A program made the position numbers and the translations under genes. Shown in pieces: positions 13,301 through 24,756 of a stretch of DNA of 64,000 nucleotides. The number at the start of each line of letters is the position of its first letter. Within the stretch, counting starts at the first letter, position 1. This DNA is from Diospyros lotus (lineage: Eukaryota > Streptophyta > Magnoliopsida > Ericales > Ebenaceae): the NCBI RefSeq assembly GCF_014633365.1, contig NC_068340.1, positions 36,542,328 through 36,606,327 of the forward strand. Reading direction: 5' to 3'. Below the pieces are notes generated by a model, which was not told the DNA's origin, searched no databases, and saw only the letters and a program-made list of their open reading frames with translations.

Positions 13301-16300
13301 CTCCCGGTGCTTGAAACTAATTAGCAACATGCACACTTCAATAGACTCCCTTTAATTTAATCCAGACTTGTTGTCCACTACTCTGGCTTTTTTATTGTTT
13401 TATTTTATGGTAAGCTAATGATTTTTGACACTGCATTATTATTTTGTCTAGCTATTTTTTGAATATATTTCAGATGAATAAAGTTGGCAGTAGAGACACT
13501 GTTTTTCTGCTCAATGTGACTCCTCGGACTTCACCCAAAAATTGCAATTAACTTAGGAAAATTCCATGTGGTCGTGCAGGGCCAACATCTGTTTTTTTTT
13601 TTCTCTCCTTGTGATTTGTTTTTTTTTGGGGTTCATTTATTGTATATTCATTTTGCCGTAATCCTTATCATAGTAACACATCAATTTTCCCCAACTACGT
13701 CTGGTATTTGTTGGTTGAAGTTCAAACTTACGGCTCTGATATATAATCTGAACGTGCAGTGACAGAAGATTTCTCCTGCCCGTTCTGCTTAGTAAAATGT
13801 GCTAGCTTTAAGGTAATTTTTCTGTTTTTTCCCTCGCAAATGACAGCTTGAAGGTAATCCAGATACTAATTTCATTTCTCAGTTAGATGAAAATAAAACC
13901 GACAGTTTCTAGATTTAGGTTTTTTCTAATCAATTAATTTGTTATCTCCATACAGGGTCTTGAATGCCACTTGTCCTCATCACATGACCTTCTCAAATAT
14001 GAGTTTTGGGTTGGTAAACTTAAGTAGTCTGCAGGGGCTTTTGCTTTCTTCCTTGTCTCATTCAAATGACAATTACTGGCATCATTTATATTCTTCAGGT
14101 CAGTGAACATCAGCAGGTTGTGAACGTAAGTCTTAAGCCTGATATAAAGCGTCTTGAGGTAAGAATATAATTATTATTTTCTGAGAAATGCCTGGTATTG
14201 GAAATAGTACTTCAAGTGTTTGCATCTGCATACATGCGTGTTTAAATGCTGACATGTACAGATGCAAGCAGCTGGTTCTTTCTGCGAGTATATTTATGCT
14301 ATTCCCTCCCCCCCCCCCCCCGAACTTGCATTTTCTTTTTTGAGTAGATGCAAGCCTACAGTTCATGACTCATGATGTGCTCCTGTTATAGAGAGACTAT
14401 TTGTGAAGTAGTATAAGTTAGTTCTTCTGTACAATATCCTCCAGATATATACAAAAATAGCATCTCAAACCTTTTGTTAGCACGTGGAATCCGCTACAAC
14501 TTGTTAATCATTTTTATTTATGACAGTTATTATTTGTAAAATTCTTATAACTCACATATAATATCTCCTACTAATTTTTCTTTTGGCCTTCCTCTTATCT
14601 CTTTGTTGAATTTTTTCTAGATCATCTTAATCATATATCATGCATTTTTTTTTAAGAAGAGCTATTCTAATTTTATTAACGAATCTCATTTTAATTTTTT
14701 TTTTTTTTTGGTATAGTTGTACATTCATCATAATTGTTGAGAATAAAAATAATAATATAAAAGATAAATTTAGTCTTCTATCTAATTGCTTAAGTTTTTA
14801 AATTAGATAGTGATTAACAATTTAACATAATATTAGAGTAAATAGAAGTTATAAATTTAAACCTCAACACTAAACTAATATTGTAAATTGTTGCACATAT
14901 TTGGACTAGTTATGAGATGAAGCCTAACCTAACGTGAGAGGTGTGTTAAGAATAAAAATAATCACATAAAATATAAAATTAATTTTTATCTAATAACTTA
15001 AACTTTAACAATTTAATATTATCTCTTTTGCATTCATATTTTGTTTTTTTGTATATACAAGGTCCTTTGCTACACAAGAAAGCTAGTCTAGCTTATGGTC
15101 ATTTTCTAAAATCTTACTATCACATAAAACACTAAATGCAATTTTTAATTTTAAACTATCATACCTTATTCTTTTTTTAGGTAAATAAATACCTTAATTT
15201 TATGGGTAACATCTCTATTAATTTTATCTCCCCATTTTTTTATATGATTCATCCATTATATCAACATCAATATTTTCTTAAGATAACTTAAATTTTAAGT
15301 CTTCCCATAACATCATCCACACTAGTATTTTTACTTTACATTCCTTATATTTAATTTTTATTTACTTAACTTAATTAAAACCTCTACTCTATAGACGTAA
15401 GAATAAATAATTTTAGATGGCATGGGTAGCTAGTTTTGTTACAAATTTTGGATTGAAAATAAATTACGATCAAATCATCAATTATACAAACGAATACAGA
15501 ATTTAACGTAAAAAATTTAAATCGGGAAAAAGTACGGACAAAAAGAACAAAATATCACTATAATCATATTGGTACAATAATAGTGATATGAGTGCAACTA
15601 ATTTCAGGACATCGAACACCTATTTATAAACTTCAAATCATTTATAGATATACACAGATAATTATATTCTGATCAGAAAATGATTTAAGATGATATTTCT
15701 CTAAATGAGATAAATCCTACTCAAAATCGAATTTGACAACATTCTAATTACACTCAAATTCAAAATCCTAATCATAATCAAATTAAGAATGACAATTACA
15801 AACAAATTTGAATTCCGAGTCACACCTATAACCTGTTTAAATACCTTTACTTTGTCGTCTTATTATGGCTACGATTGGTGATCGGACAATTTTTTGACTC
15901 CTTTTCGTAGCTTAACTGAATACCTTATCCCATTGACGCCCTTCTTCTTATTTCTGACCAGACTGTTTCAGATGATGTCAAGACTGAGGAACGTACATTT
16001 TTCTTTTGGTAAAATGTTTCAGACCTGCACGCACTGAATTATGTTGCTTTCATGTTAAAAGTATAAGTTTATTGTTGTTATTCATCCTAAAATGAATGCC
16101 AATTGACAAAAATGAGAGAAACAATTTGTATACAGTGCAAAGCCTCTGAGACGCAGAAAACCAAAGAGCATAGGGCAAAATGCAAACTATGTGCATTTAC
16201 TCTATTTGGATTCCAACTCTACTGCAGCAATCGACGAACTTCAAGGCAAGACTGATGGTACATGCTTTTCTTATGGCTCTATCATCAGATGGTTGGAGGG

Positions 16301-19300
16301 AAAGCTTTCTGGGATATCTTCAGTTTGGAGAATGGTGTTTATATATATGTTTGATTTGCATACATCATTACTTTTAATAATTTTTTATAGACTTGCCTTT
16401 AGGATTTAGATTATTCATACCGTATCCAGTGTTGTATATTTTGAAATCTCTGTATAAGTTTTGTCTATTATCTTTTTCATGATTACATATGCTTCAACCC
16501 TCTTAGATATGTCTAGCGATGTAAATAGGTCCTAATTAATCATAATTAAAAAATTAAAATAAGTATGAAAATTCACAATTGAGGGGTATAGGCATAAGAC
16601 TTATTTAAAAATTTATTAAAATAAATATGAAAATAAGATTAATTGAGAACCCATTTACATCACCAGATTGTCAAATTAACTTGAGTTTTTGTGCACTACA
16701 AGATAGAAGATTAGAAATAGGCTCATTCGGAAGAAACACACATGATACCTATTTCGCAACCTTCATATAGTGACAAATGTGACTGCTGGCACAAATTTGA
16801 GAATACTTTATAGTGACGTCACGGTATTTTCTGGAAATAACTAATATCTTCATTTTGATTGAGAAAAAAAAAAAAGAAAAAAGGAAGAAAAATTAGCAAT
16901 TAATTTGATCCGCAGAAGCATATTTTCTAATGCTGGATTCTACGTTATTGATTATCTGACCTTGTTGTCTATGGTTGTATTTCCTTTAAGGGTAATATCG
17001 TTAGAAGGATCACTTTGTGTAATTTTATTGTAGGTGCTGACCGGTACTGTTCAGAATGTAATAAACCCAATGCTAATGTCACAGGCACTCCTACGGGTAT
17101 TGCTCACTCTCATGGAGATCCTGAATGTATTCAATCAATATCTGGAGGGGAATCCTCACTTTCTACCAGGCTAAAACAATGTGGAAGCATGAGAAAGTCA
17201 TCAATGGGATGTTTTGACCCTAGAAAGTATGTCTCGATCTCAAGCTTCTTATTTTAGCATAATTGTATATAATTCTGAAAATTTGTTTGCCTTTTACTCT
17301 TGCACAGAATGTTGTTGAATCTTTACTAAGTGATTTAACTGGCAATCATGGTCAGAGCATTGAATAGGTGGACTGTCTGCCACCTGTATACCTGAATGGT
17401 AAGCAGCAGCCACAAAGGATGAAAGACATAAAAGTAGATGCTGCAGCAAGGCCATGAGCCCGAAGCAGTGTTGGAGTTCTTAGTACTAACAACCATATAG
17501 TTCAGACCCGAACCAGCTAGAATTAAATTACTTTTTCCATCAGACTTTAGGAGCTTGCCATGGGTTGGCAATAGTCTAGGAGCTGCCAAGTGATCAAATG
17601 CAGACATTTGCACGAGGAATTTGAAAGTCACTTTTAGCAATGAGTCCTAGTGAACTGTTGGAAACATCTGTAAACTCTAGTGACCATGTGGACTAGCAGC
17701 CTTGTTTTCCAGGCCTTGAACCAGCTAGATTGATGACTTTATCCATCTGATATATATTGAGATCATGCTGAACACTGAAAATTCTTCCATCGATTGCTGC
17801 CTTGAATTAAAATTGCTCTCACTTGCGGAGATAAAATGGATATGTATTTTGCCAGCCAACTTGTTATTCAAATTTTGGTACCTATTTGGAACCTATAGTA
17901 GGTGTTGCATTACACCACTCACCTTGGGGCAACAAACAGGAAAACTGCTTCACATTTTCTATAGGCCGTCATTGTTTAGTCAAGGTGATAAGATGGTGCA
18001 ACAGACTTAAAAAAGAAAAAGAAAAGAAAAACAAAAGGACTGATGCTTCGGAGTGATTTGTCAACTAAATTGTTAGTGTTGGGTCAATCAGGTTTAGATA
18101 GCTTCTCTAATGCTAACTTGTGAGATACCTGATGCTAAACTGGAGAATATTTAGTTAGTACTGGAAAAAAGAAACACACACAGTGCATTTGTCTTTTACG
18201 TCCTTGAATCAGTCAGTCAAGTGATTATATGCCATATTCTGATAATTCTACCAAATTTTGTTCTAGTTATTGGTCAAAATGTTAGTTCAAATGACCTCTA
18301 GTGCCTTAATTTTTGTTGTTTCCTTCTCCTTACAAGTATAATTTCTAGAGTTTTAACAATTTTCTTTTTTATTTCATAAGTTGAGGTTGATCTGAATATG
18401 TTTGTTTTTCTTTTCAGCCGAGCCCTTCTGGAGAAGCGACAATTCTTTCACTCGCGAAAATTACAGGTTACTACTCACTTGTCTCTAATTTTTTTCTTTG
18501 TTTCCTTGTATGCCTCTTAATCTCTGCAGGATTTCCTTGTAGACAACGTACTGCCCTCTCTCTCTCTCTCTCTGAAGAGCAGAACTTGGATGAAATCAGA
18601 GTTTAAAGCCATTATTTTTCTGATTAGCTTGCTGAGTTGTACTTCTATTAATAGGTTGAAAGATATGCCCTCCATTATCCCTCACTTGGGCTTTGAAAAC
18701 GAAAAATTCTGAAATTAACTTTGTTTTGCAATAACTTTGGTAGAAAATTCATGATTTTCATGCTTTCTTCACTCATGGCACCCATCACAGCTTATGACAT
18801 GTTTTTTTTTTTTTTAATTAACTTATTGATGAGTCAATTATCAATAACATACCAAGTATTTATCCCACTACACAGAAAATCATAAATGGAAAAGAGAGAG
18901 AGAGAGAAAAGAGTACTCAACAAAGCAAATGATTGTCCTTACACATGCACGTATAATTTGCGTTCCCTGTAATGTTATAAAATCCTTTCTGTATAAAAGT
19001 AATTTTGGTTTAAAAAAATAAAAATAAATTTAATTCTAGTTAAAATACCGGTCAATATTGACGAATATGACTTTTTGCCAATACCTTATTTTTTCTTTCA
19101 TTTTTGAGATTCACAACTCAAAATCTGAAACCCCAAAATGGTCCTATTTCAAGTCCTAAATCTCATATCAAAACTTTTGTGTAGTTGCCTAATTAAAGAT
19201 ATCCTTTTTCACCCCCTTCCTTCAGTATTTACTTCTCTATGTATGCAATATTTTCTTCTGGCTTCAATTGATGTTTTCTTTTTATAATCTTGTCGATGAG

Positions 19301-22300
19301 AGTATATAGAAATTGTTAGGAATTTTCTTTTTTTTTAGCTTATTTATTTACTTAATTTATACTTGTGTACATGAATTGCTTGAGTTATTCTGTATATATT
19401 AGTATTTGTTTCTTTAGTATATAAGTGTATCTTCTTCGTAGTCTTTGTTTGTTTCTAGGTATTTGTTTTGCATAGCATTTGAGTACCTATTTTGCTTAAT
19501 ATATGTTTTTCTCTCTCTTTTTATTGTGGATATTAATGTTGGATCTGTATTAACTTTCATATATGAAAATGGAACATCAAGTCAGACTTTTATTTGGCAA
19601 TTACTAGTCTAATAGTCATGATTCTTTGAACCCATGAATCATTTTCATGAGCTAAAACTTGTGATTGAAGCCAATGGCATTGGAGGACGTCATTTCAGAT
19701 CACGATAGTGAGGATGAAGTTGATCATGATATTGAAGATCTTGAAGATTGTAAGGTATGTCTCTTCGTTATATGATCTCACTCTTTTTGTTTACAATTTT
19801 GTGTATTTGCCCTTCGTATGCAACAATAGGCCCAAGTCTGTCCATGAATTAATTAATTTGTTTGAATATTGCATGAAGAACAACTATTTGCAAGATTTGT
19901 TTGCTACTATGTTTTTGCAATTTTGTAACATTGTCATTATTCTTTTAGAAAAAATGCAAGAGATACAATTAAGATAATATAAACATGTGAAAAGACTAAA
20001 AAATATAAATGGATGAATCAGAAAACTTTATAATAGGTGAATAATTCTTTGCAAGTGAAAAGTTACAATCTAGTAGTTTCACATGTAGCATAATCTGGGA
20101 TTTATAAACTATGATTAATTAGGGTCCATTCCTACTTTTGTGTATTTTTTAGTTTGAAATGTTGCTAGACATATTTAAGAGTAGCTAGTTTGAATCATAG
20201 TTGCCAGGAATGTGGTGTGTTTTGGCTCTTGTATCATGATATTTTTTTTTATTTTATTGTTTGGTACTAGATATATATGTTAGTATTGTAAATTTTGTGG
20301 TATGAAGAGATAGGCTTATTGGTTTGTTATTTTGGGTTGTGGTACATTTTATTGTTGTACTCCAATTGCAATTAGTTAGATTGATACTTTCTTATTATAG
20401 AAGTTGGTTTGTTTTGTATTGTTTTGAATTCTTTTTTATGTTATTATACAGCCTATATCCATTGAAGAATCCTTTGCTAACGAACTCAAGTTTGAATATA
20501 ATTTAAAATGCTATAAAAAGAAAGTAACTAAGACAAGCTCTCTCTTTTTCTAATTTTATTTGAAAATTATTTTGACTTTAAATTTATTCCCTAGTTTTAA
20601 ATTATTTTAACTGATTTTATGCACTGCTTGGGATACCGGTACGCAAAAGAACCTCAATTTGAAACACACGATCTAGATTGTTGCTCCAAGGGGTAGGAGG
20701 GAACAGTAATTATGGTTAAGATTAAGTTATAATCATTTTAGGTTGGTTTGGGTTTTTTTGGCAAATTGTTGGACATGGTCGACTGTGGGGTTGCTAGTGG
20801 ATCAATATATCTTCAAGTTTTGGGCCTTTTTGGGCTTATCATATAGGGTTGTAGCGAGTCCATATATATGGGACGAAAGGGACAAGTGTGTCCTCATCCT
20901 CAAGCAAAAGAGTGGCTGAGAGATTTTGATTCTGCAATAAGAAAACCCATGACAAACTGATGGTTATCTTTTATTGATCATCTTCTAGGTTGATGTTCTA
21001 GCTAGACAGACACAAGAGACCCTCAGGTAGAATTTCATTAAAAAGTTAAGAAATGATGTAAATTGTAACTCATGTTACTGGGGGATCCCTTGAGCCTTGA
21101 ATTGCGGCTGAAGATGTGGACTCCCTGTACAGTAATGATCATTGAATTAATAAATTATGAAATATGCGTCTTGGACTTGGGCCAACCGTCCCTCACATCA
21201 TCACTCCTATAACAAGACAATGCATTTTTGTTCTTACTCTGTATTTTTATGTTGGAGATGTTGCAGACATTTGACTTTACGGATGTTACTGAAGAAGAGA
21301 CGCAAATAGTGCTTCTTTGGAACTCATTTGTCAGGAGGCAAAGGTAAATTATCTTCTGCGTGGCATGATGTATTGGGAAAATGTACATGGAGAGTCTCTA
21401 GTTGTAGCTTAATGAATGTGAGTTCCTAGGCCTTGATATTAAAGGTGTTATATATGTTCGTCCACAATGGCAGAGTGCTGGTAGATGGTCACGTTCCTTG
21501 GGCATGTGAGGCATTTACTAAGTTGCACAGTCAAAAACTTGTCAGGGAGCCATCACTGCTTTGGTAAATTTTCTCTCCCTTTTTTTGTGGCACTAGTGCT
21601 CTCCTGAATTTGACCAAGTCATATGTATATATACCGCTGGTTTTCAGACATGCTTAGAGCTATCTTCATATACAGACGCTAGCTTAAAGTGGTGGGATTA
21701 CCCGAATTAAATAAAAATAGCTATCCTAATCGTGATGAAACAACAAATCTCACATCTTCTGCCTCTAATTAATTATATATAAGCCATCAGGGCACTGAGT
21801 CAAGTTGTCTTACAGTGGTACAAATGATCAAATAAAATCAGGAAATGATAGCATGAAGGGAATTTATCTTTTTTTTTTTATATGAATGAAGTTCTTTTTT
21901 CCTTTTTTTTTTTTTTCAATAAGTAAGATTACACCATCGAGAGACAATAAAGTTAGCCCTAAAGATGCCTCAACTGGGTCGCCCGCCATCACCCTTCTAG
22001 TTGTAATGCCAAATTCATCCCTTTTTAGTAGATGGGGATACTGAGCTCTCTCTCTTCAAAGATTCTCTAGGAGTGGAGTACAAGTGAAGGCAATCTGAGC
22101 ATAGACATCATTTTTTATAAGAGAGAGAGAGGGAGAGGGGGGGGGGGGGGGGGGGGGGGGGTGTTAATGCATTTATGCAGCTAGTTATTACTACTTCAGA
22201 TTCATCACAGATTTCCTATTTATGTTATTCCCCGTAGCATAAGCATGCAGATTTGAGGAAAGAAAACTGTTCTACCTGAATATTAATACAAAGGTGCTTT

Positions 22301-22530
22301 TTGACATATCCCTACACTTAACGGGATTCAACAGGTCGTGGAGATTATTCATGATCAAACTCTGGAATCATTCTCTCCTCGATGCACAAACCATGAACAA
22401 CTGCAACATAATTATTGAAAAACTTCAAAACAAAGGAGATGTATTGATCGATGAAGACAAAGAAGAAGAAGAAGAAGAAGACATAATCCAAAGCGAACAC
22501 GCTGATCGCCTAAAGAATCAAAACAAGTGA
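1713..22530 (+). CDS. EMF2: EMF2-like Polycomb group protein (VEFS-box PRC2 subunit), 20 coding exons
   Basis: Plant Su(z)12 homologue, a nuclear subunit of PRC2, which deposits H3K27me3 and represses flowering and developmental genes. Exons: 1713-1838, 2192-2247, 3308-3419, 3515-3680, 3770-3835, 7989-8128, 10210-10272, 10408-10526, 12969-13033, 13760-13812, 13956-14009, 14099-14158, 15962-16008, 16136-16257, 17034-17226, 18418-18466, 19671-19754, 21267-21343, 21474-21563, 22335-22530. All introns are GT-AG and the joined frame stays open for 645 codons, close to the family's usual 600-640. Visible blocks are the N-terminal SAEEEIAAEES, a C2H2 finger (Cys311, Cys314, His327, His332), an acidic stretch DSEDEVDHDIEDLED and a VEFS box from about 490 to 612 ending KLWNHSLLDAQTMNNCN. 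The tail, with six Glu in a row, looks like a lineage-specific extension. The exon holding 1713 opens at 1685 and is in frame upstream (KSKSTEP before the Met), so the true start may lie in an unseen exon. The donor at 14010 (GTTGGT) is weak. EMF2 fits better than the shorter VRN2. Confidence 0.93.
2349..2380. repeat. Compound (GT)n(TA)n microsatellite in intron 2
   Basis: A GT run passes directly into an AT run inside intron 2 of the EMF2-like gene. Likely length-polymorphic. Confidence 0.9.
2791..2890 (+). repeat. Dispersed repeat fragment in intron 2
   Basis: Starts GTTGAGAGTAAAAATAATAA, continues with ATAAAAGATAAAATTAA and a CTTAATTTTTTAGATGG-like block. Two related fragments occur in intron 12 near 14735 and 14944, so this is a dispersed family. 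Class not determined. Confidence 0.6.
4071..5225. mobile_element. TIR element in intron 5 (possible Mutator- or hAT-like)
   Basis: The ends are diverged inverted repeats: GGCAAATTACAATGATCCC on the left against the complement of GAGGTCCTTGTAATTTTCC on the right. The similarity continues inward for over 100 bp (TGGTATCA blocks, CATTTT...AAAATG). AAAATAAT lies immediately outside both ends (4063-4070 and 5226-5233), a plausible 8-bp target duplication. The internal part is unlike the ends and holds a 107-codon ORF (4374-4697, +) of no recognised family. No transposase is visible. The left terminus seems about 4 bp shorter than the right. Confidence 0.6.
4297..4327. repeat. (TC)n(TG)n microsatellite
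   Basis: TC repeats running into TG repeats, inside the TIR element of intron 5. Confidence 0.85.
5530..6095 (+). repeat. Three diverged tandem units of about 200 bp
   Basis: Units begin near 5530, 5745 and 5945. They share a T-rich start with TTTTTAA, then GTTAGCC or GTTGCC with TTAGA, ACATGGTA, a TTCATTTGG or TTCATTGGA block and a GTACTTACTC-like block. The Cassandra element at 6096 inserted in the third unit. Confidence 0.5.
6096..7407 (+). mobile_element. Cassandra-type TRIM retrotransposon with 5S-derived LTRs, 5' LTR interrupted
   Basis: Non-coding terminal-repeat retrotransposon in miniature. The 5' LTR runs from TGTAATATCCC at 6096 to TTACA at 7008, and the 3' LTR is 7183-7407 (225 bp). 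The 5-bp target duplication ATATC flanks both ends (6091-6095, 7408-7412). A tRNA-Met-type primer site (TGGTATTAGAGT) lies at 7011-7022 and a purine tract (AGGGGGGGAGAA) at 7171-7182. Each LTR carries a 5S rRNA-like stretch (GGTTAAGCGTGC, GGATGGGTGACC), a hallmark of Cassandra. The 5' LTR lacks about 22 bp after GGGTGACCC and is split by a 702-bp insertion at 6149-6850. No protein is encoded, as expected. Confidence 0.92.
6149..6850. mobile_element. 702-bp insertion nested inside the Cassandra 5' LTR
   Basis: Alignment with the intact 3' LTR shows foreign DNA flanked by AGTAAG on both sides (6143-6148, 6851-6856), a likely 6-bp target duplication. The insert is GC-richer than its surroundings at first and looks like a gene promoter or leader (ATTAGGGTTTGTTG, pyrimidine-rich tracts). 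It has no clear inverted termini, transposase or long ORF. Class unknown. Confidence 0.6.
7413..7988. other. Remainder of intron 5, no feature
   Basis: The short direct repeat GATTTTATAACAAGTTTGTA occurs twice at 7416-7456. The rest is unremarkable intron ending in the acceptor ATGATAG before exon 6. Confidence 0.5.
8331..8351 (+). other. Candidate 21-nt cassette micro-exon in intron 6
   Basis: A long pyrimidine tract ending CTGACAG is followed by 21 nt that read SPLPLKE in the EMF2 frame, and then by a strong donor GTGAGA. Including it keeps the frame. I left it out of the main model because, from recalled family alignments, the exon 6 to exon 7 join already has the usual spacing without it. 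Confidence 0.35.
9121..9225 (+). repeat. SINE-like tRNA-derived head
   Basis: In intron 6. Resembles the tRNA-derived start of plant SINEs: a GGCAACACTAAAGTTGTTCC A-box side and an AGGTTATAGGTTTGAGC B-box side about 40 bp later, followed by A-rich sequence. Truncated and diverged. Confidence 0.4.
10527..12968. other. Intron 8 of the EMF2-like gene (2.4 kb)
   Basis: AT-rich intron. Apart from a 77-bp tandem duplication I see no delimited element. Short runs of open frame are not supported as exons by splice sites or family similarity. Confidence 0.6.
11927..12078 (+). repeat. 77-bp tandem duplication in intron 8
   Basis: Two almost identical copies with a period of 77 bp. They start with TGAGATTTGAATCAAGAAC and TGAGATTTGAGTCAAGAAC and share CATTTGTCTACTCTAATGC. 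The high identity implies a recent duplication. Confidence 0.9.
14304..14321. repeat. Poly-C tract in intron 12
   Basis: CCCTCCC followed by an uninterrupted C run ending in CGAACTTGC. Confidence 0.85.
14735..15030 (+). repeat. Two copies of the dispersed repeat also seen at 2791
   Basis: One begins GTTGAGAATAAAAATAATAA at 14735, the other GTTAAGAATAAAAATAATCA near 14944. Both continue with ATAAAAGATAAA-like or ATAAAATATAAA-like text and a CTTAA(G/C)TTT block. Confidence 0.55.
16516..16664. mobile_element. Small MITE in intron 14
   Basis: About 148 bp with terminal inverted repeats: GCGATGTAAATAGGTCCTAA on the left against the complement of TGAGAACCCATTTACATCACC on the right, extended inward by AATTAATC and GATTAATT. 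Target duplication not clear. Confidence 0.65.
22137..22161. repeat. G25 homopolymer in the last intron of the EMF2-like gene
   Basis: An unbroken run of 25 G preceded by a (GA)n and GGGAGAGG tract, about 173 bp upstream of the last exon. It could form a G-quadruplex in DNA or pre-mRNA. Its length is likely unstable and may be imprecise in the assembly. Confidence 0.9.
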
Positions 22531-24400
22531 CTCAACTGCGGCGAGGCGAGCTTTCTTGCTATACAGATCAAGTTGTTGCAGTCTGATTTTGCTTGTTGGC
22601 CGAGGAAATCAAGTCGTGTAGCTTTCCCTTGAAAAACTTGTGCTCTATACATTCTTAATTATATGGTGATGATGCATGGAGTAGTGGTGGATATATAACC
22701 AACATTTGAGTCCTAGTGTGGAATGATTGAATATTGCTAGCCTAGACCTTATCAGATTGATTGGTAGACCTAGTGCTTTGATCGAGGTGGCTTTAAGTTT
22801 AATGGCCTAGAGATGGAGGATCAACACCATCTTGATATATAGCTAGCTGCAAGCTTAAAAATTATTTAAATATCTTGCGTTTTAATTATATAGATTTCAT
22901 TTTTCATGATAACTATGTGGGGACGGCTAAAACAACTTCTTGGCATTTCCATATATATTAGGATATTTTGAAATTGATTTTTATAAATATATGATTTTCT
23001 TAATTTATGTAACTTTAAATTTCAAATTCATAAACTAAAAGAAAATAGTCAAATAAATACTGCCTTAACTTAAAAATAAAATAAAAATATATTATGGTGT
23101 AAATATATTTCAAATTATTTTTAGTAATTAAATTAATTAAACCTTCTCAAATTACATCATAAAAAATTGCAGTAAAATTTAGTCCAAATTAATGGCGGTT
23201 TGAAAAAATAGGACAAGAGTTTTCGTTTCAACTCCTTTAGACCCACGATTTTTGTCCGATTCTGCATTTTGATTTTCTAAGTGTTTTTGTTGTTTTGTTT
23301 AAGAATTAAATATATTAGTTTTCATATATAAATTTTTATATTATGTAAACTTGAAATAAATAAAAAATTATGTATACAATTCATTTGTAAATATCATCAT
23401 CTAGTTAGCTATTTATTAAATATTATAATGAATTTAAATTTTAAAAAATGGGATTAACATTTATATTTTAAATAGGGGTTTTTCTCCACCTTTTCCTCAT
23501 TTTTAAGTGCTCCTTTCTTCATTTATTCTCTCCTTCTCTTTCTTTTCGCCTCCTCTCTCTCTCCTCTTTTTTTTATAGAATAAAAAAATATATGTTTTAA
23601 TCTTTTTATTTCTAATTACTAAACTTTAAGACATGTTCAAAATATATATTTGTAAAGAATTGATTATATATTCTAATATACAAAACTAAAAGATTATTAA
23701 TATATTATTATTTATAAACCATTGAATATTAAAAAATAGATAGACTGGCCAAAGACCTTGAATTTTCTAAAATTAACTATATGATAATCCCTTAAAATGC
23801 CACAATTCAAGGGTATTGTGCCTAATTTAAGAGTGTGATGAATAATTTTAATTTTTTTTTATAATTTATGAAGGAATCTTAAAATTTAAGGAGTGTCTAA
23901 ATTAAATAACCAAAGCTTTGGGTCCATTTGGTCAAAAAATTATGATTAAAGACTTGTCATTGTTCAACTAAAGAAGTTCAAGCAAGCGATGTTGAATTCA
24001 TTGAAGAATTAAATACTTTTTCCCTAAGGACGATGTGTAAAATTATCTTTGTCTCATCTCTCTTATCTTATTGCAAACCGTTGTTGTTGTCAACGCCATC
24101 AATTGTTAGCGCCAACATTGTCGTGCTTTGAGAATAGAGAAAGGGAAAGGTTTAGTCACACAAATAGAGAATTTAACGAGAATTTTAAATAATTTTAAAA
24201 TTATAATGATATTTATTTTATAAATACATAAATTTATACAAATTTTGTAAGATCAAAACATATAAACTCAATTTTCAAAGCGTTAATTATTAATAATACC
24301 ACCTACATTTGGATTACTAAATCCTAAGAATGGCGTGGCGTTTGTAATCTACGTAATAAAATTAAGTTGATTTAAAAGAACACTAGATCGAACTTCATTA
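22531..24400. other. 3' UTR of the EMF2-like gene, then AT-rich spacer
   Basis: The first 100-150 bp after the stop are likely 3' UTR, although no perfect AATAAA is close. The rest is AT-rich, with a pyrimidine-rich patch at 23480-23570. No gene or delimited repeat seen. Confidence 0.5.
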
Positions 24401-24544
24401 AAGAGTGGTGGTGCGGTGTAGGCAACCGCACCGGATCATCATCACCGTCATCGTCGTCATCTATGATCGCTCCCCCACTTTAGCTGAAACTGAAAGGCAA
24501 ATAAGCTGGCCTGGCCTGGACACCTCCTCCGAATCCAACCATCA

Positions 24545-24551
24545 ACGTGTC
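24545..24551 (+). promoter_or_regulatory. ABRE-like motif ACGTGTC upstream of the oleosin
   Basis: ACGTGTC matches the ABA-response element core bound by bZIP factors of the ABF/ABI5 type. It lies about 210 bp upstream of the oleosin ATG. Confidence 0.55.
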
Positions 24552-24573
24552 TCAAGCCCCTCCCTCCTCCCAG

Positions 24574-24591
24574 CATGCAACCCAATGCATG
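24574..24591 (+). promoter_or_regulatory. Pair of RY motifs (CATGCA and TGCATG)
   Basis: CATGCA at 24574-24579 and its complement TGCATG at 24586-24591. RY motifs are the known binding sites of the B3-domain seed regulators ABI3, FUS3 and LEC2 and are typical of oleosin promoters. Confidence 0.7.
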
Positions 24592-24625
24592 CCCACCGCT
24601 TCGCCACGCCTCTCCCTCTCTCCAC

Positions 24626-24631
24626 CACGTG
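24626..24631 (+). promoter_or_regulatory. G-box CACGTG
   Basis: The context CCACGTGCC fits an ABRE/G-box. It sits about 40 bp downstream of the RY pair and 131 bp upstream of the oleosin ATG. Confidence 0.65.
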
Positions 24632-24673
24632 CCCCACCAACAGCCCCCCCCCTCCCTCTCTCTCTCTCTGTCT

Positions 24674-24691
24674 GTATATATATATATATAT
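24674..24691 (+). promoter_or_regulatory. TATA run of the oleosin promoter
   Basis: A (TA)n run directly after a (CT)n tract, 66-83 bp upstream of the ATG. The position fits a TATA box, which would give a short leader. Confidence 0.6.
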
Positions 24692-24756
24692 CTCCACCCA
24701 CCCCCCACCGCCACCTCCATTCATTCATTCATTTCCACCAGCGTCATTCGCCTTCA

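Noticed and set aside
17335..17640. 101-codon minus-strand frame in EMF2 intron 15
   Set aside because: Lies antisense in an intron and lacks any recognisable family or gene signals.
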